Assembly (NCBI RefSeq): GCF_028747985.1 | Contig: NZ_CP118108.1 | Location: forward strand, 4,097,501 to 4,161,500 | DNA: 64,000 bases | DNA from: Paenibacillus urinalis | Lineage (GTDB): Bacteria > Bacillota > Bacilli > Paenibacillales > Paenibacillaceae | Reading direction: 5' to 3' | Shown here: positions 18,470-27,025 of the stretch, one piece after another | How the letters are laid out: each line of letters opens with the position of its first letter | Position numbering within the stretch: the first letter of the stretch is position 1 | Translations under genes and position numbers: made by a program | The notes under the pieces: generated by a model | What the model was told of the DNA's origin: nothing | Database searches by the model: none | The model's input: the letters and a program-made list of their open reading frames with translations, nothing else

Positions 18470-20224
18470 TCATTGGTCTGATCTCCCGCTTGCAGATGCT
18501 GGTGGAATGAGGAACTTCACTTCCGTGCCTGCTTGCTCACTGCTCTTAATCTCTAGCGAAGCTCCGATACCATACATCAGAGTCAATCGACGGGATACGT
18601 TATATACTGCAAGCCCGGTACCTGTTGAGGATTCTATCTTCTGTGTGCCAAGCTGACTAAGCCGTTCCTCTCTCATTCCTTCTCCATTATCTCTGATCAG
18701 CACCGATACACCCGTCACGGGATCATCGGTGATTTCGATGTGGATAACACACTGTGCTGTCCTGTTACGGAAGCCGTGGCGGATACAATTTTCCACAAGC
18801 GGCTGCAAAGTAAGTGGCGGAACCATGGCCTGCAGGGCGGACTCCTTGACATCATAATGAACTGTAAGCTTATCCTCAAACCTTATTTCTTCGATATTTA
18901 AATAGGAGCGAAGATGCTGAAGTTCTTCTAGTAGCGTCGATTGTTCCGCGGTGGCTGCTGTCAGATTCTTGCGGATATAATCTGATAAGCTACGAAGCAG
19001 CTTGCGAGCCTTGTCCACGTCTATTCTCGTTAATGACAAAATCGTGTTCATCGTGTTGAACAGGAAATGAGGATGAATCTGTGCCTGCAGTGTCTTAATT
19101 TCAGCCTCCCGTGCGAGCTCTTTGGCTTCAGCCAGCTGGGCAGCTTCCAGCTGGTAGCTTAGCAGCATGGTGAGTCCAGACATGAGCTCCGTTGTTACAT
19201 GGGTTATATCCTTTTTGCTGCGAAAATAAAATTTCAGGGTTCCCACTGTCTGGCCCCCCTGTTTTAACGGACCTATGACTGCTGCACCGAGCGGACAGCC
19301 CTGCTTCTGACAATGAATCTCCTCGTTGTCTACAATGAGCATTTCTCCCTGCTCAATCACATGCCGGGTCACCTCCGTCTGCAGCGGCCGTCCTGCCACA
19401 TGATGATCGTCTCCGATTCCAATATGGGCCAGAATAACATGCTGATCGGTCATAGCGATAGCACTGGCCTTAACCTCACTGAACAGAATTCGGCATACCG
19501 CTTCAGCTGATCTGAGCTTCATTCCCTGCCGCATATATCCGAGCGTCTGACGGGCAATACGGAGTGAAGTCTGTGCCTGCTGAGCAGCTGCCTTCTGCTC
19601 CTCGTTAACGACAGAGCGGATAATAAGTAAAAAGAGGGCACACCCGATTCCATTCGCAACGATCATCGGAAGACCGATATACCCTACTAGGCTGAGTGCC
19701 TGCTCAAAAGGTCTTGCCAGCAGCAGAATAATTAGCATTTGCAGGGATTCAGCGACCGCTCCTAGGATGAGTGCTTTCGAGAACCGGATCTGTCCTCCTG
19801 TCTTACGAAATACCCCTGCCAGTATTCCAGCCAATATCGTGGCAAGCCCGCACGCAAGGCCAGTAAAGCCTCCCAAGGTAAAACGGTGCAGGCCGGCAAC
19901 CAAACCGGCACCTAGCCCAATCTTCCATCCACCAAAGAGACCAGCCATCACGATGCCAACGACTCTGGAATTAGCGATGGCTTCCTCCTGAGATACCTCA
20001 AGCATCCATTTGTTGAGGGCCAATGAATCAGGATGTACGGTAAGTCCGGTATAGGTTCCGATGATACCCAGTACACCAAACACCAGCACCGCTTGCACCT
20101 GTTGAACGGAAGTCAGCTTGTCCAAGCTCAGCATGGTCCGAAAAAAACGCAGCCGGGATACGATAAACGCAATCGTTACGATGATACCAATACGCTCCGT
20201 CATTGTAATCAGCAGTTCAAACAA
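18470..20224 (-). CDS. LytS/BtsS-like sensor histidine kinase
   Basis: A 584-residue membrane kinase. Residues 1-190 hold the 5TMR_LYT hydrophobic sensor (about six segments, with the conserved NSRVVGIVMAGLFGGWKIG). Residues about 215-345 look like a GAF domain. The kinase core has the phospho-acceptor H384 in QIHPHFLFNTMNT, the N-box VENCIRHGF and the G-box RDNGEGM. The start is TTG 20224 behind GGAGGGAG; an ATG 81 bases upstream lies in the preceding terminator. Relatives in E. coli (BtsS) and Bacillus (LytS) sense extracellular pyruvate. Together with the neighbouring CstA-type transporter this is a predicted pyruvate-sensing circuit. Confidence 0.9.
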   Translation of the reverse strand: MFELLITMTERIGIIVTIAFIVSRLRFFRTMLSLDKLTSVQQVQAVLVFGVLGIIGTYTGLTVHPDSLALNKWMLEVSQEEAIANSRVVGIVMAGLFGGWKIGLGAGLVAGLHRFTLGGFTGLACGLATILAGILAGVFRKTGGQIRFSKALILGAVAESLQMLIILLLARPFEQALSLVGYIGLPMIVANGIGCALFLLIIRSVVNEEQKAAAQQAQTSLRIARQTLGYMRQGMKLRSAEAVCRILFSEVKASAIAMTDQHVILAHIGIGDDHHVAGRPLQTEVTRHVIEQGEMLIVDNEEIHCQKQGCPLGAAVIGPLKQGGQTVGTLKFYFRSKKDITHVTTELMSGLTMLLSYQLEAAQLAEAKELAREAEIKTLQAQIHPHFLFNTMNTILSLTRIDVDKARKLLRSLSDYIRKNLTAATAEQSTLLEELQHLRSYLNIEEIRFEDKLTVHYDVKESALQAMVPPLTLQPLVENCIRHGFRNRTAQCVIHIEITDDPVTGVSVLIRDNGEGMREERLSQLGTQKIESSTGTGLAVYNVSRRLTLMYGIGASLEIKSSEQAGTEVKFLIPPASASGRSDQ

Positions 20225-20265
20225 GGTACTCCCTCCGTTTCCTAGCACATCAAGGCAGCTTAAGA

Positions 20266-20300
20266 CAAAAATACGAGGGCTCCTATTGAAGGAACCCTCG
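20266..20300 (-). terminator. terminator of yqeM
   Basis: Minus strand: CGAGGGTTCC pairs with GGAGCCCTCG (one mismatch), followed by TATTTTTG. It lies 27 bases after the yqeM stop and upstream of the lytS-like start. Confidence 0.75.
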
Positions 20301-20326
20301 CTCAATCATCTAGTACTCCGAATTTA

Positions 20327-21103
20327 TCATAGAGGCTTAACTGCAACGAAAAATAACCGCGAAGCGTCTTCCCCTGCAGGCTTCCATTCAAAATCAGCAT
20401 AAATCTGTACATCTGAGAAGCCTGCCTTGTGCAGCTCCAGCTGCATCCACACCGGATCATACGCCCTTTGATTATGAATCTCCTCGAATCGACGGTACAT
20501 ATCCCGTCCACTCTCTTCGGCTCGTGTAAAAATGCTGAGATGGTGCTCAATCTCATACGTGGGACGATGGAAGTCACAGGTCCATATGTAAGAAATTGAT
20601 TTTTCATCAAGCACAAAGGGCTGCTCCTCATCATAACGAACAAACGTATTCGGATGGTGTACATCAAACAGGAATACTCCGCCCGGCTTAAGGCCGGCAT
20701 AGGTTTTTTGGAAGGTCCTTACGATATCTTCTTCTTTGAGCAAATAATTTATACTGTCACAAAAAGAGAGGACCGTGTCTGCCTGCTCCGGCAGCTCCCA
20801 ATCCCGCATATCCTGCTGAACCCAGCGAATGGTACCTTCTCGGAAAAAGCGGTTCCCTTGCGGTGACTCGTCCAGCTTCTGCCGGGCAACAGACAGCATA
20901 TCTGCAGATAGATCGATGCCTGTCACTTCAAAGCCCGATTTAACGAGCGGGATCGTAATCGAACCGGTGCCGCAGCCGAGCTCGACAATGCTTTTTGGTA
21001 TGCCATGCTTCTCCCAAGCTGTTCTAGCAAACCGCAGCCAATCCGGATAGGGCATATCTTCCATAAGTTCGTCGTATACATAGGCAAATTTCCGATAGGA
21101 CAT
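20327..21103 (-). CDS. yqeM: YqeM-like class I SAM-dependent methyltransferase
   Basis: A 258-residue protein with the Rossmann methyltransferase pattern. Motif I is VELGCGTGSITIPL near residue 40, followed by GIDLSADMLSVARQKL, the motif IV region DTVLSFCDSINYLL and GGVFLFDVHHP. The start is set at the ATG at 21103 (MSYRKFAYVYDELM), because Bacillus YqeM begins the same way; an ATG six codons upstream is possible. The substrate of YqeM is not known. In Bacillus it sits directly between rsfS and the comE genes; here cvfB separates it from rsfS, and the cstA and leuS loci separate it from comER. A terminator follows. Confidence 0.85.
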   Translation of the reverse strand: MSYRKFAYVYDELMEDMPYPDWLRFARTAWEKHGIPKSIVELGCGTGSITIPLVKSGFEVTGIDLSADMLSVARQKLDESPQGNRFFREGTIRWVQQDMRDWELPEQADTVLSFCDSINYLLKEEDIVRTFQKTYAGLKPGGVFLFDVHHPNTFVRYDEEQPFVLDEKSISYIWTCDFHRPTYEIEHHLSIFTRAEESGRDMYRRFEEIHNQRAYDPVWMQLELHKAGFSDVQIYADFEWKPAGEDASRLFFVAVKPL

Positions 21104-21248
21104 GTTTGACACCACTTTCATATGAAAACTTAGTGTAAAAAGTTAAGGTTAATAATCGAGATGAGCTCAGCTGATTACTTATGAGGGACATTAATTCTGT
21201 AAGTGGAGCAAGAAAAAATTTGAAAGATGATAAGGTCGCGCTGCGTTC

Positions 21249-21307
21249 GCTTTTTGGCTGAATCTCTCCGGTTGACTTCGTCAAAAGTCGTTCTTCATCC
21301 AAAAAGC
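21249..21307. repeat. structured intergenic element with nested inverted repeats
   Basis: GCTTTTTGGCTGAA (21249-21262) and TTCATCCAAAAAGC (21294-21307) form a 14-bp inverted repeat with one mismatch. They enclose a second hairpin, GACTT/AAGTC (21274-21278, 21285-21289). It lies in the 495-base gap between cvfB and yqeM, which otherwise holds only two terminators downstream of cvfB. No T-run follows, so it is not a simple terminator. A short frame through it on the minus strand has no ribosome binding site. It looks like a dispersed-repeat or RNA element rather than a gene. Confidence 0.45.
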
Positions 21308-21407
21308 TCACTACCACGTGAACTCATTTTTTCAAATAGTCGTTTGCTTGTTCACAGAGGAATTAAACTCCCTTATTCCGCATCTGCCGAAATCAGGCTC
21401 GCTTATT

Positions 21408-21443
21408 AAAAAACCTTTTTGCACCCAAGACGGGGCAAAAAGG
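21408..21443 (-). terminator. second terminator after cvfB
   Basis: Minus strand: the arms CCTTTTTGC and GCAAAAAGG form a perfect 9-bp stem extended by a CCC/GGG pairing, followed by six T residues at 21408-21413. Confidence 0.8.
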
Positions 21444-21445
21444 GT

Positions 21446-21483
21446 GGGTGCTCCTGCCTCTAAACATAAAAGCAGGAGCACCC
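21446..21483 (-). terminator. first terminator after cvfB, 12-bp perfect stem
   Basis: GGGTGCTCCTGC (21446-21457) and GCAGGAGCACCC (21472-21483) form a perfect 12-bp stem with a 14-base loop. On the minus strand it is followed by ACCCTTTTTG. It stands directly upstream of a second terminator. Confidence 0.72.
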
Positions 21484-21598
21484 ATAAACACCCGTACATG
21501 ATTTAGTGTGAAAGCTTCGCTTCACTCGAATCATGCAAAATCAAGTGCATGAAACTGAACAGACAAACCTATCAATGCTACTCAGGCAGGAACACCGT

Positions 21599-22495
21599 TT
21601 ATTCAGCTGGCTTATCCTCGTGACCTGCAAGGTAAGTCCAGTTCTCTTTTTGCGTCACGAGTCCGTCCTTCATCAGCTTCCCAATCGCACGCTTAAATGC
21701 AGACTTGCTGATGCCGAATTTGGTCTTAATGATGTCCGGTGGAGTCTGATCGGAATAAGGCATCGCTCCATTTGGGCGCTCCTTCAGAAAGGCTAGAATT
21801 CGGTCCGAATCCTCGGTTCTTCCAATCTCTTTACGCGGAGCCATTCCCAGGTTCACCCGGCCATCCTCTCGCACCAGCGTAACCCGTGCTCTCACCGTTT
21901 CACCCAGTCTCAATAGACGGCTTCGCTCAGAAGAATGAATCATCCCGATTGCGCCGAAGCCAAGCACACCGCCATGCACCAGGACAAAGGTACCCATCTG
22001 CAGCGGCTTGTACACTGTAGCTTCAACCCACTCATTCATCCAGCTCGTCGGCGCATGAAAGGCCAGTGGTGCAAGCTCGCGCTCCCCGGCCAATTTGGCC
22101 CGAAGCCGGCCCTGCTTGTCATGCTCCATCATAACAAAAACCTCATCGCCAACCTGAGGATGAAGTTCTTTCATTTCCGGCAATTCGCGGATCGGCAGCA
22201 GCAATTGGCGGCCCAGCCCCATTTCGAGAAAACATCCTAGTCTTGGATGAACGTCTGCCACCACCAGCTTTGCCATCTCACCTAAGGTTAGGAAAGGCTT
22301 CTTCATCGTAGCCGCCAGGCGATCCTCTGTATCGTAAAAAATAAATACTTCCAGCTGCTCATCTACCTTAATCTCGCGTGTCAGCTCTGTATAATGCAGC
22401 AGTACATCCTCGCTGCCCGTTGTCAAAAAATACCCATACGGCGACACTTCCCGAGCGACCGGGAGGGTAACGACCGTGCCTGCAATTAAACTCAT
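21599..22495 (-). CDS. cvfB: CvfB/YitL-like S1-domain RNA-binding protein
   Basis: A 298-residue cytoplasmic protein. It shows three consecutive S1-like beta-barrel segments (for example the region from GTVVTLPVAREVSPYGYFLT to LLHYTEL, and a third with MGTFVLVHGGVLGFGAIGMI). A C-terminal winged helix follows (IIKTKFGISKSAFKRAIGKL). This architecture is that of CvfB, an RNA-binding virulence regulator of Staphylococcus aureus, and YitL of Bacillus. Its ATG overlaps the rsfS stop codon by four bases (ATGA), so the two are translationally coupled and share a promoter with the upstream ribosome-assembly genes. Two terminators follow it, closing the operon. Confidence 0.88.
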   Translation of the reverse strand: MSLIAGTVVTLPVAREVSPYGYFLTTGSEDVLLHYTELTREIKVDEQLEVFIFYDTEDRLAATMKKPFLTLGEMAKLVVADVHPRLGCFLEMGLGRQLLLPIRELPEMKELHPQVGDEVFVMMEHDKQGRLRAKLAGERELAPLAFHAPTSWMNEWVEATVYKPLQMGTFVLVHGGVLGFGAIGMIHSSERSRLLRLGETVRARVTLVREDGRVNLGMAPRKEIGRTEDSDRILAFLKERPNGAMPYSDQTPPDIIKTKFGISKSAFKRAIGKLMKDGLVTQKENWTYLAGHEDKPAE

Positions 22496-22839
22496 ACCGT
22501 ATTCACCACTTTGGCATCAGACCAAAGTCTTTCAATATTATAATACTCGCGTTCATCGCGATGGAATACATGAACAACGACATCCCCAAGGTCCATCAAA
22601 ACCCAGCGGGCGGAGTTCATGCCTTCGATTCCGTTAATTTTTACGTTCTTTTCTTGCGCACGTTTACGAACTTCTGTCGCGATCGCCTGAACCTGGGTAT
22701 CTGAGTTACCGTGACAAATGACAAAGTAATCAGCGACCAAAGAAATACCTCTAAGGTCCAGAGCAACAATGTTCATTGCTTTCTTATCGTCTGCCGCATC
22801 CATCGCCATTTGAAGCAATTCGTTAGATGATACTGTCAT
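22492..22839 (-). CDS. rsfS: ribosomal silencing factor RsfS
   Basis: A 115-residue protein with the DUF143/Iojap pattern: NIVALDLRGISLVADYFVIC, the GNSDTQVQAIA block and a C-terminal WVLMDLGDVVVHVFH with EREYYNIERLW. RsfS binds ribosomal protein uL14 on the 50S subunit and blocks joining with 30S when nutrients are scarce. It starts at ATG 22839 behind GGAGG. It follows yqeK by three bases and overlaps cvfB by four, in the same order as Bacillus yqeK-yqeL. Confidence 0.95.
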   Translation of the reverse strand: MTVSSNELLQMAMDAADDKKAMNIVALDLRGISLVADYFVICHGNSDTQVQAIATEVRKRAQEKNVKINGIEGMNSARWVLMDLGDVVVHVFHRDEREYYNIERLWSDAKVVNTV

Positions 22840-22842
22840 GGA

Positions 22843-23445
22843 TCAACCTCCAATTGGATTCGTAAAATTTTGTGATACTTTTAATTGAGCAATAAGATCA
22901 TTACGCGTAAATAAGGTTAAAGGGTAAATCACTTTTTTTAATGAAATCAGATGTGTTATGGTGCCGTCAAAGCCAGCGAGAAGTGCTTCCTCAAGGCTAT
23001 GCTCCGCCAATTCGCGAATATTATGCACCCCCGGAAAATCACGCCCAGGCTCTATATAATCCGCCAGACACACCACCTTATCCAAGAGAGACATGTTGAC
23101 TCTTCCAGAGGTATGCCATTTGATCGCATTCAGCACCTCTGAATCCGTCACCCCATAGTCCCGCTCGGCAACAAAAGCTCCGACCTCAGAGTGCCACAGC
23201 TGTTTGTCGTGCAGAAGAAGGTCCTGATTCAGTCCATTGTCCCGAATAACCTTCTCCATTTCATTAACCGGCCAGTACTTTGCAACATCGTGCAGAATGG
23301 CAGCCAGATCGGCTTTACGGGGATCAGCACCAAAGCGTTCTGCCAATATTACCGCTGTTTCCATGACTCCTTGTGTATGTTTCCAGCGCTGTGGCGGCAT
23401 TTGCTCAGATACGGCCTTAATCAGATCATCTCGGCTCTGCTGCAT
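22843..23445 (-). CDS. yqeK: YqeK, HD-domain diadenosine tetraphosphatase
   Basis: A 200-residue HD-superfamily hydrolase. Metal-site residues are visible in order: KHTQGV near residue 23, LAAILHDVAKYWP near 50, HSEVGAF near 85 and the LADYIEPGRDFPG block, which is characteristic of YqeK. The family cleaves Ap4A symmetrically into two ADP. The start is ATG 23445 behind AAGGAGCGG; a 58-codon extension in frame would run deep into nadD and has no site. It overlaps the nadD 3' end by 20 bases and is followed by rsfS. Confidence 0.93.
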   Translation of the reverse strand: MQQSRDDLIKAVSEQMPPQRWKHTQGVMETAVILAERFGADPRKADLAAILHDVAKYWPVNEMEKVIRDNGLNQDLLLHDKQLWHSEVGAFVAERDYGVTDSEVLNAIKWHTSGRVNMSLLDKVVCLADYIEPGRDFPGVHNIRELAEHSLEEALLAGFDGTITHLISLKKVIYPLTLFTRNDLIAQLKVSQNFTNPIGG

Positions 23446-24019
23446 ACAATCCGCTCCTTGTAATATAATCAAGCACCGCTTTGGGTACCATAAACCGAAC
23501 CGATCTTCCCTTCGCCAGCCTGCGTCTAATCCCTGTTGATGAAATTTCGACCTGCGGCATGTCGGCATGAAGCACATGCTCCTGTAAGAAATCAGGCAAA
23601 TCATCGAGATGCAGCTCAAAGCCCGGGCGGCCTACTCCTATAAATGTGACCAGCCTCGTCAGATCTTCGATTCGTTCCCATCGTGACAAATAATTGACCA
23701 TATCCGCTCCAATAATAAAATACAGTTCGATGTCAGGATGCTGTCTTCGAATGATCTCCATGGTATCTATGGTATAGGATACGCCCCCGCGTTCGATTTC
23801 GACATCAAGCACTCGATAATCCTCGTACTCTTCAGTCGCAAGATTCGTCATCTCGAGTCTCTGCTCTCCGGTAGCACCTGCGGCATGCTTATGCGGCGGA
23901 ATATGAGATGGCATGAACCAGATTTCATCCAGCTTATACGCATCCTTGACCGCCTCCGCTGCCATCAAATGTCCCATATGAATCGGATCAAATGTTCCGC
24001 CCATAATTCCAACTTTCAT
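23426..24019 (-). CDS. nadD: nicotinate-nucleotide adenylyltransferase
   Basis: A 197-residue nucleotidyltransferase that transfers AMP from ATP to nicotinate mononucleotide in NAD synthesis. The N-terminal signature GGTFDPIHMGHL at residues 6-17 holds the HxGH ATP-binding motif. The C-terminal ISSTGIRRRLAKG at about 166 is the second nucleotide-binding motif (SSTxIR). The start is ATG 24019 behind AAGGAG; a ten-codon upstream extension lacks a site. It lies between yhbY and yqeK, as in Bacillus. Confidence 0.96.
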   Translation of the reverse strand: MKVGIMGGTFDPIHMGHLMAAEAVKDAYKLDEIWFMPSHIPPHKHAAGATGEQRLEMTNLATEEYEDYRVLDVEIERGGVSYTIDTMEIIRRQHPDIELYFIIGADMVNYLSRWERIEDLTRLVTFIGVGRPGFELHLDDLPDFLQEHVLHADMPQVEISSTGIRRRLAKGRSVRFMVPKAVLDYITRSGLYAAEPR

Positions 24020-24063
24020 GCAGTGAACTCCTTTTTGTACTGTACTCACTGTCTTCGTATGCG

Positions 24064-24357
24064 TTACGGAAGTACGATTTGCTTGTTATCACGCGATTCT
24101 TTGTACAGTGTAATCGTGTTACCGATAATCTGCACAATTTCGCTGCCCGTACGTTCTGCCAGCTCTTCTGCAATTTCGTGCTTGTCATCCAGATTGTTAT
24201 TAAGAATGGAGATCTTCATCAGCTCGCGCTTCTCAATCGCTTCTTCAATATGACGGAACAGATGCTCATTGGTACCGCCTTTGCCGATTTGAAAAACAGG
24301 ATCCAAGTGGTGGGCCTGTGAACGAAGATATCTTTTTTGTTTTCCAGTTAACGTCAT
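24064..24357 (-). CDS. yhbY: YhbY-type CRM-domain RNA-binding protein
   Basis: A 97-residue single CRM domain (the YqeI position in Bacillus). It starts LTGKQKRYLRSQAHHLDPVF and contains the GKGG loop (IGKGGTNEHL), which contacts RNA. YhbY-type proteins associate with pre-50S ribosomal particles. It starts at ATG 24357 behind AAGGAG. The nadD start follows its stop by 44 bases. Confidence 0.93.
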   Translation of the reverse strand: MTLTGKQKRYLRSQAHHLDPVFQIGKGGTNEHLFRHIEEAIEKRELMKISILNNNLDDKHEIAEELAERTGSEIVQIIGNTITLYKESRDNKQIVLP

Positions 24358-24396
24358 TATATTTGCTCCTTAAACTTTCATTTCGTTATCATCAAC

Positions 24397-25266
24397 TCAC
24401 GAGGTAAAGCTGGCGAGAACTGCCCTGCGCATCGCTTCTACAGGTGCCTGAACGTGCAGCCAGTGCTCAAACGCAATAGCACCTTGATATACAAACATAC
24501 CGAGACCACCGTGAGTAATGCAGTTTTTGTGCTTGCTGTCTGTCAGCAGTTTGGTTTCCAGCGGGTTATAGATGAGATCACTGACGACGATCCCTTCAGG
24601 GATATGCTGGATGCTGACCGGCGTTTGATCCGTATGAGGATGCATACCTACTGATGTTGTGTTGATTAAGATATCGGCCTGTGCCAATACCTGTTCCGCG
24701 CTATCTATACTATACCCATTAACATTGCCGAGCACCTTAAAATCCTTGGCCAGCTCTTCCGCCTTCTCCGCTGTGCGATTGAGAATGGTCAGAGACTGAG
24801 GCCGTTCCAATAGAAGAGCATAAACGATTCCGCGTGCGGCTCCGCCAGCCCCAATGACAACCACATGCTTGCCTTCAATCGTAGAAACTGCTTCCTCCTT
24901 CAAGGAACGCACATAGCCGACACCGTCTGTATTATACCCGATGAGCCGCCCCTGCTCGATTACCACTGTGTTTACAGCACCGATGAACCGGGCACTCTCA
25001 TCCAGTTCGTCCATATAGGATAGGATATCCACTTTATGCGGAATCGTCACATTGAATCCGCGGAAATTCATCGCCTTCATTCCCATTACAGCGGCCTGAA
25101 GATGCTCAGGCTCCACATGCAAAGGAACATAGGCCCCCTGCACCCCAGCTTCCTGTAGTGCAGTGTTATGCATCACAGGAGATTTGCTATGAGCAATGGG
25201 GTTTCCGATTACACCGAGAAGATAATACCCGCTGACGGGGCGGGCAAGCTCTGTCGTCAAGTTCAT
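24397..25266 (-). CDS. aroE: shikimate 5-dehydrogenase
   Basis: A 289-residue NADP-dependent oxidoreductase that reduces 3-dehydroshikimate in aromatic amino acid synthesis. The substrate site is NPIAHSKSPVMHN (residues 22-34), with the catalytic lysine in FNVTIPHK. The nucleotide loop GAGGAARGIVYAL is near residue 140, followed by NRTAEKAEEL. It starts at ATG 25266 behind AGGAAGGAA. It is embedded in the yqeG-yqeM block in the Bacillus order. Confidence 0.96.
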   Translation of the reverse strand: MNLTTELARPVSGYYLLGVIGNPIAHSKSPVMHNTALQEAGVQGAYVPLHVEPEHLQAAVMGMKAMNFRGFNVTIPHKVDILSYMDELDESARFIGAVNTVVIEQGRLIGYNTDGVGYVRSLKEEAVSTIEGKHVVVIGAGGAARGIVYALLLERPQSLTILNRTAEKAEELAKDFKVLGNVNGYSIDSAEQVLAQADILINTTSVGMHPHTDQTPVSIQHIPEGIVVSDLIYNPLETKLLTDSKHKNCITHGGLGMFVYQGAIAFEHWLHVQAPVEAMRRAVLASFTS

Positions 25267-25324
25267 AGTTTATTCCTTCCTCCCATGAAACTCTTAAGGC
25301 ACACAGCTCCAGGCTGCAGCTCGA

Positions 25325-26446
25325 TTAGATCAAGGATGGCCGAACCATTACACGAACTCCGCGAGGCGCATGAACGGCGACAAGTGCACCCGTCTGCCCA
25401 TTCACTTTAATCCAGCCGAGACCAGAGATGAACACATCACTGCGGCTGCCTTTGGAAATACGGATGTCATGTCTCGTCCACTCCGGCAATTCCTCAAGAC
25501 CTTCACGTGTTGGAGGTGATAACAATTCACCTGCATGATTCTCAAACAGCTCGTCCGCTTTTTCAAGCTTCGTCCGATGAATCTTAAGTGTATTATTCGT
25601 GTACAGAGTGAAGGATTGATGCTCTCCTTCAATAAAATCAAACCTTGCAAGTCCACCAATAAACAGGGACTGGCCGCTGTTCAATTGGTATACACTCGGT
25701 TTAAGCGGTTTGTCCGGCATGATCGCCTGCAGATCTTTACGGGATACAAGCTCACTGTAGCGCCAAGGATATACGATTCCCGGCGTGTCAATAATGGAAG
25801 CCCCATCATCGAGTGGAATATGCACCATATCAAGTGTCGTGCCAGGGTATCTGGATGTTGTAAGCTCCTGCTCTAGATCACTGTAATCACGAATCAATCG
25901 ATTGATCAGTGTCGACTTCCCTACATTCGTCGCTCCCACAACATATACATCCCGATCTGCACGATGCATATTCACTGCTTCTAGCAAGTAATCAAACCCC
26001 TGATTCTGTTTCGCACTGCAGAGTACGACATCCACGGTACGAAGCCCTTGAGCCTTGGCTTGCTGCTGCACCCAGTTGCGTACCTTGTTCCAATTGGTCA
26101 CTTTGGGCAGCAAATCTGTTTTGTTCACCGCGAGAAGCACAGGATTATTCCCTACAAAACGCTGTAATGCCGAGATCAAGCTTCCTTCAAAATCGAACAA
26201 ATCTACAATATGAATGACGAGCGCATCCTTGTCGCCGATCTTGCTGAGAAGCTTCAAAAATTCATCCTGATCAACGGTCACGGAAGAAGCTTCGCTGTAA
26301 TTTTTTATACGAAAACAACGCTGGCAGATTACAGGATCACGATCCAGCGCTTTCATTGGAGTATATCCCGGCAATTCAGGGTGTTCAGTTTGCAGTGCGA
26401 TTCCACATCCACTGCATCTCCCCAGGCCGTCATGCGTATGATTCAT
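25325..26446 (-). CDS. yqeH: ribosome biogenesis GTPase YqeH
   Basis: A 373-residue circularly permuted GTPase needed for 30S subunit assembly in Bacillus. The N-terminal zinc finger has C-SGC-G and C-QRC-F pairs in residues 11-43. The G motifs occur in permuted order: G4 NKTDLLPK near residue 110, G1 GATNVGKSTLIN near 176, and G3 DTPG near 222. The C-terminal domain is typical of the family. Its ATG overlaps the yqeG stop by four bases, behind GAGGAGG in the end of yqeG, so the two are coupled. Confidence 0.96.
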   Translation of the reverse strand: MNHTHDGLGRCSGCGIALQTEHPELPGYTPMKALDRDPVICQRCFRIKNYSEASSVTVDQDEFLKLLSKIGDKDALVIHIVDLFDFEGSLISALQRFVGNNPVLLAVNKTDLLPKVTNWNKVRNWVQQQAKAQGLRTVDVVLCSAKQNQGFDYLLEAVNMHRADRDVYVVGATNVGKSTLINRLIRDYSDLEQELTTSRYPGTTLDMVHIPLDDGASIIDTPGIVYPWRYSELVSRKDLQAIMPDKPLKPSVYQLNSGQSLFIGGLARFDFIEGEHQSFTLYTNNTLKIHRTKLEKADELFENHAGELLSPPTREGLEELPEWTRHDIRISKGSRSDVFISGLGWIKVNGQTGALVAVHAPRGVRVMVRPSLI

Positions 26447-26973
26447 TTTTTCTTTTCCTCCTCAAGCCATAAACCTTTCCTGCGCAGGCGAGACAGTGCA
26501 ATCCGCTCAACCCGTCTATTAAATTTCGTCATCCATCCTTCATCCGCTATTGCGATCGGAAGCACGAGGACAGTATACAGTCCCAGACGATTTCCACCGA
26601 ACACGTCCGTCAGCATTTGGTCACCGACAACGACCGTTTGATCCTCAGCCAAATTCATCATTTTCATTGCTTTGCGAAAAGGTATATTGGAAGGCTTTCT
26701 GGCCTCGTGAACGTATTCAATCTTATGGGGTGTTGCAAAAGTGGATACACGGGTCAGTTTGTTATTCGACACGATGACCAGCTTGAAGCCGGCATCTCTG
26801 ACCTTCTCAAACCAAGCGATCAGCTCAGGCGTTGCTTCAGGAGCCTTTGCTCCGACAAGTGTGTTGTCGAGATCCGTTATAATCCCTCTGTAGCCCTGCT
26901 CATAGAGCGCAGCCAAATCAATATCAAATACCGTGTCAACCCGCAGCTTGGGCATCAACATTTCAAACAACAT
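26443..26973 (-). CDS. yqeG: YqeG family HAD phosphatase
   Basis: A 176-residue HAD-superfamily III phosphatase. Motif I is IITDLDNTLVG, motif II IVSNN, motif III includes the lysine in EARKPS, and motif IV is GDQMLTDVFGGNR. The physiological substrate is unknown; related HAD-III enzymes act on phosphatidylglycerophosphate. The start is taken as the ATG at 26973 (MLFEMLMP), matching the Bacillus start MLKKFFLP; a GTG two codons upstream is the alternative. It is the first gene of the yqeG-cvfB operon. A TATAGT box near 27000 with TTTACT 17 bases upstream is a possible promoter. Confidence 0.92.
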   Translation of the reverse strand: MLFEMLMPKLRVDTVFDIDLAALYEQGYRGIITDLDNTLVGAKAPEATPELIAWFEKVRDAGFKLVIVSNNKLTRVSTFATPHKIEYVHEARKPSNIPFRKAMKMMNLAEDQTVVVGDQMLTDVFGGNRLGLYTVLVLPIAIADEGWMTKFNRRVERIALSRLRRKGLWLEEEKKK

Positions 26974-27025
26974 GTTCACCTCGTTTTTTCATACGACAAA
27001 CTATAACATAATCTTTACGGTTAGT

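Noticed and set aside
21024..21317. A 97-codon minus-strand frame through the gap after cvfB
   Set aside because: It overlaps yqeM in another frame, has no ribosome binding site and coincides with the nested inverted repeat.
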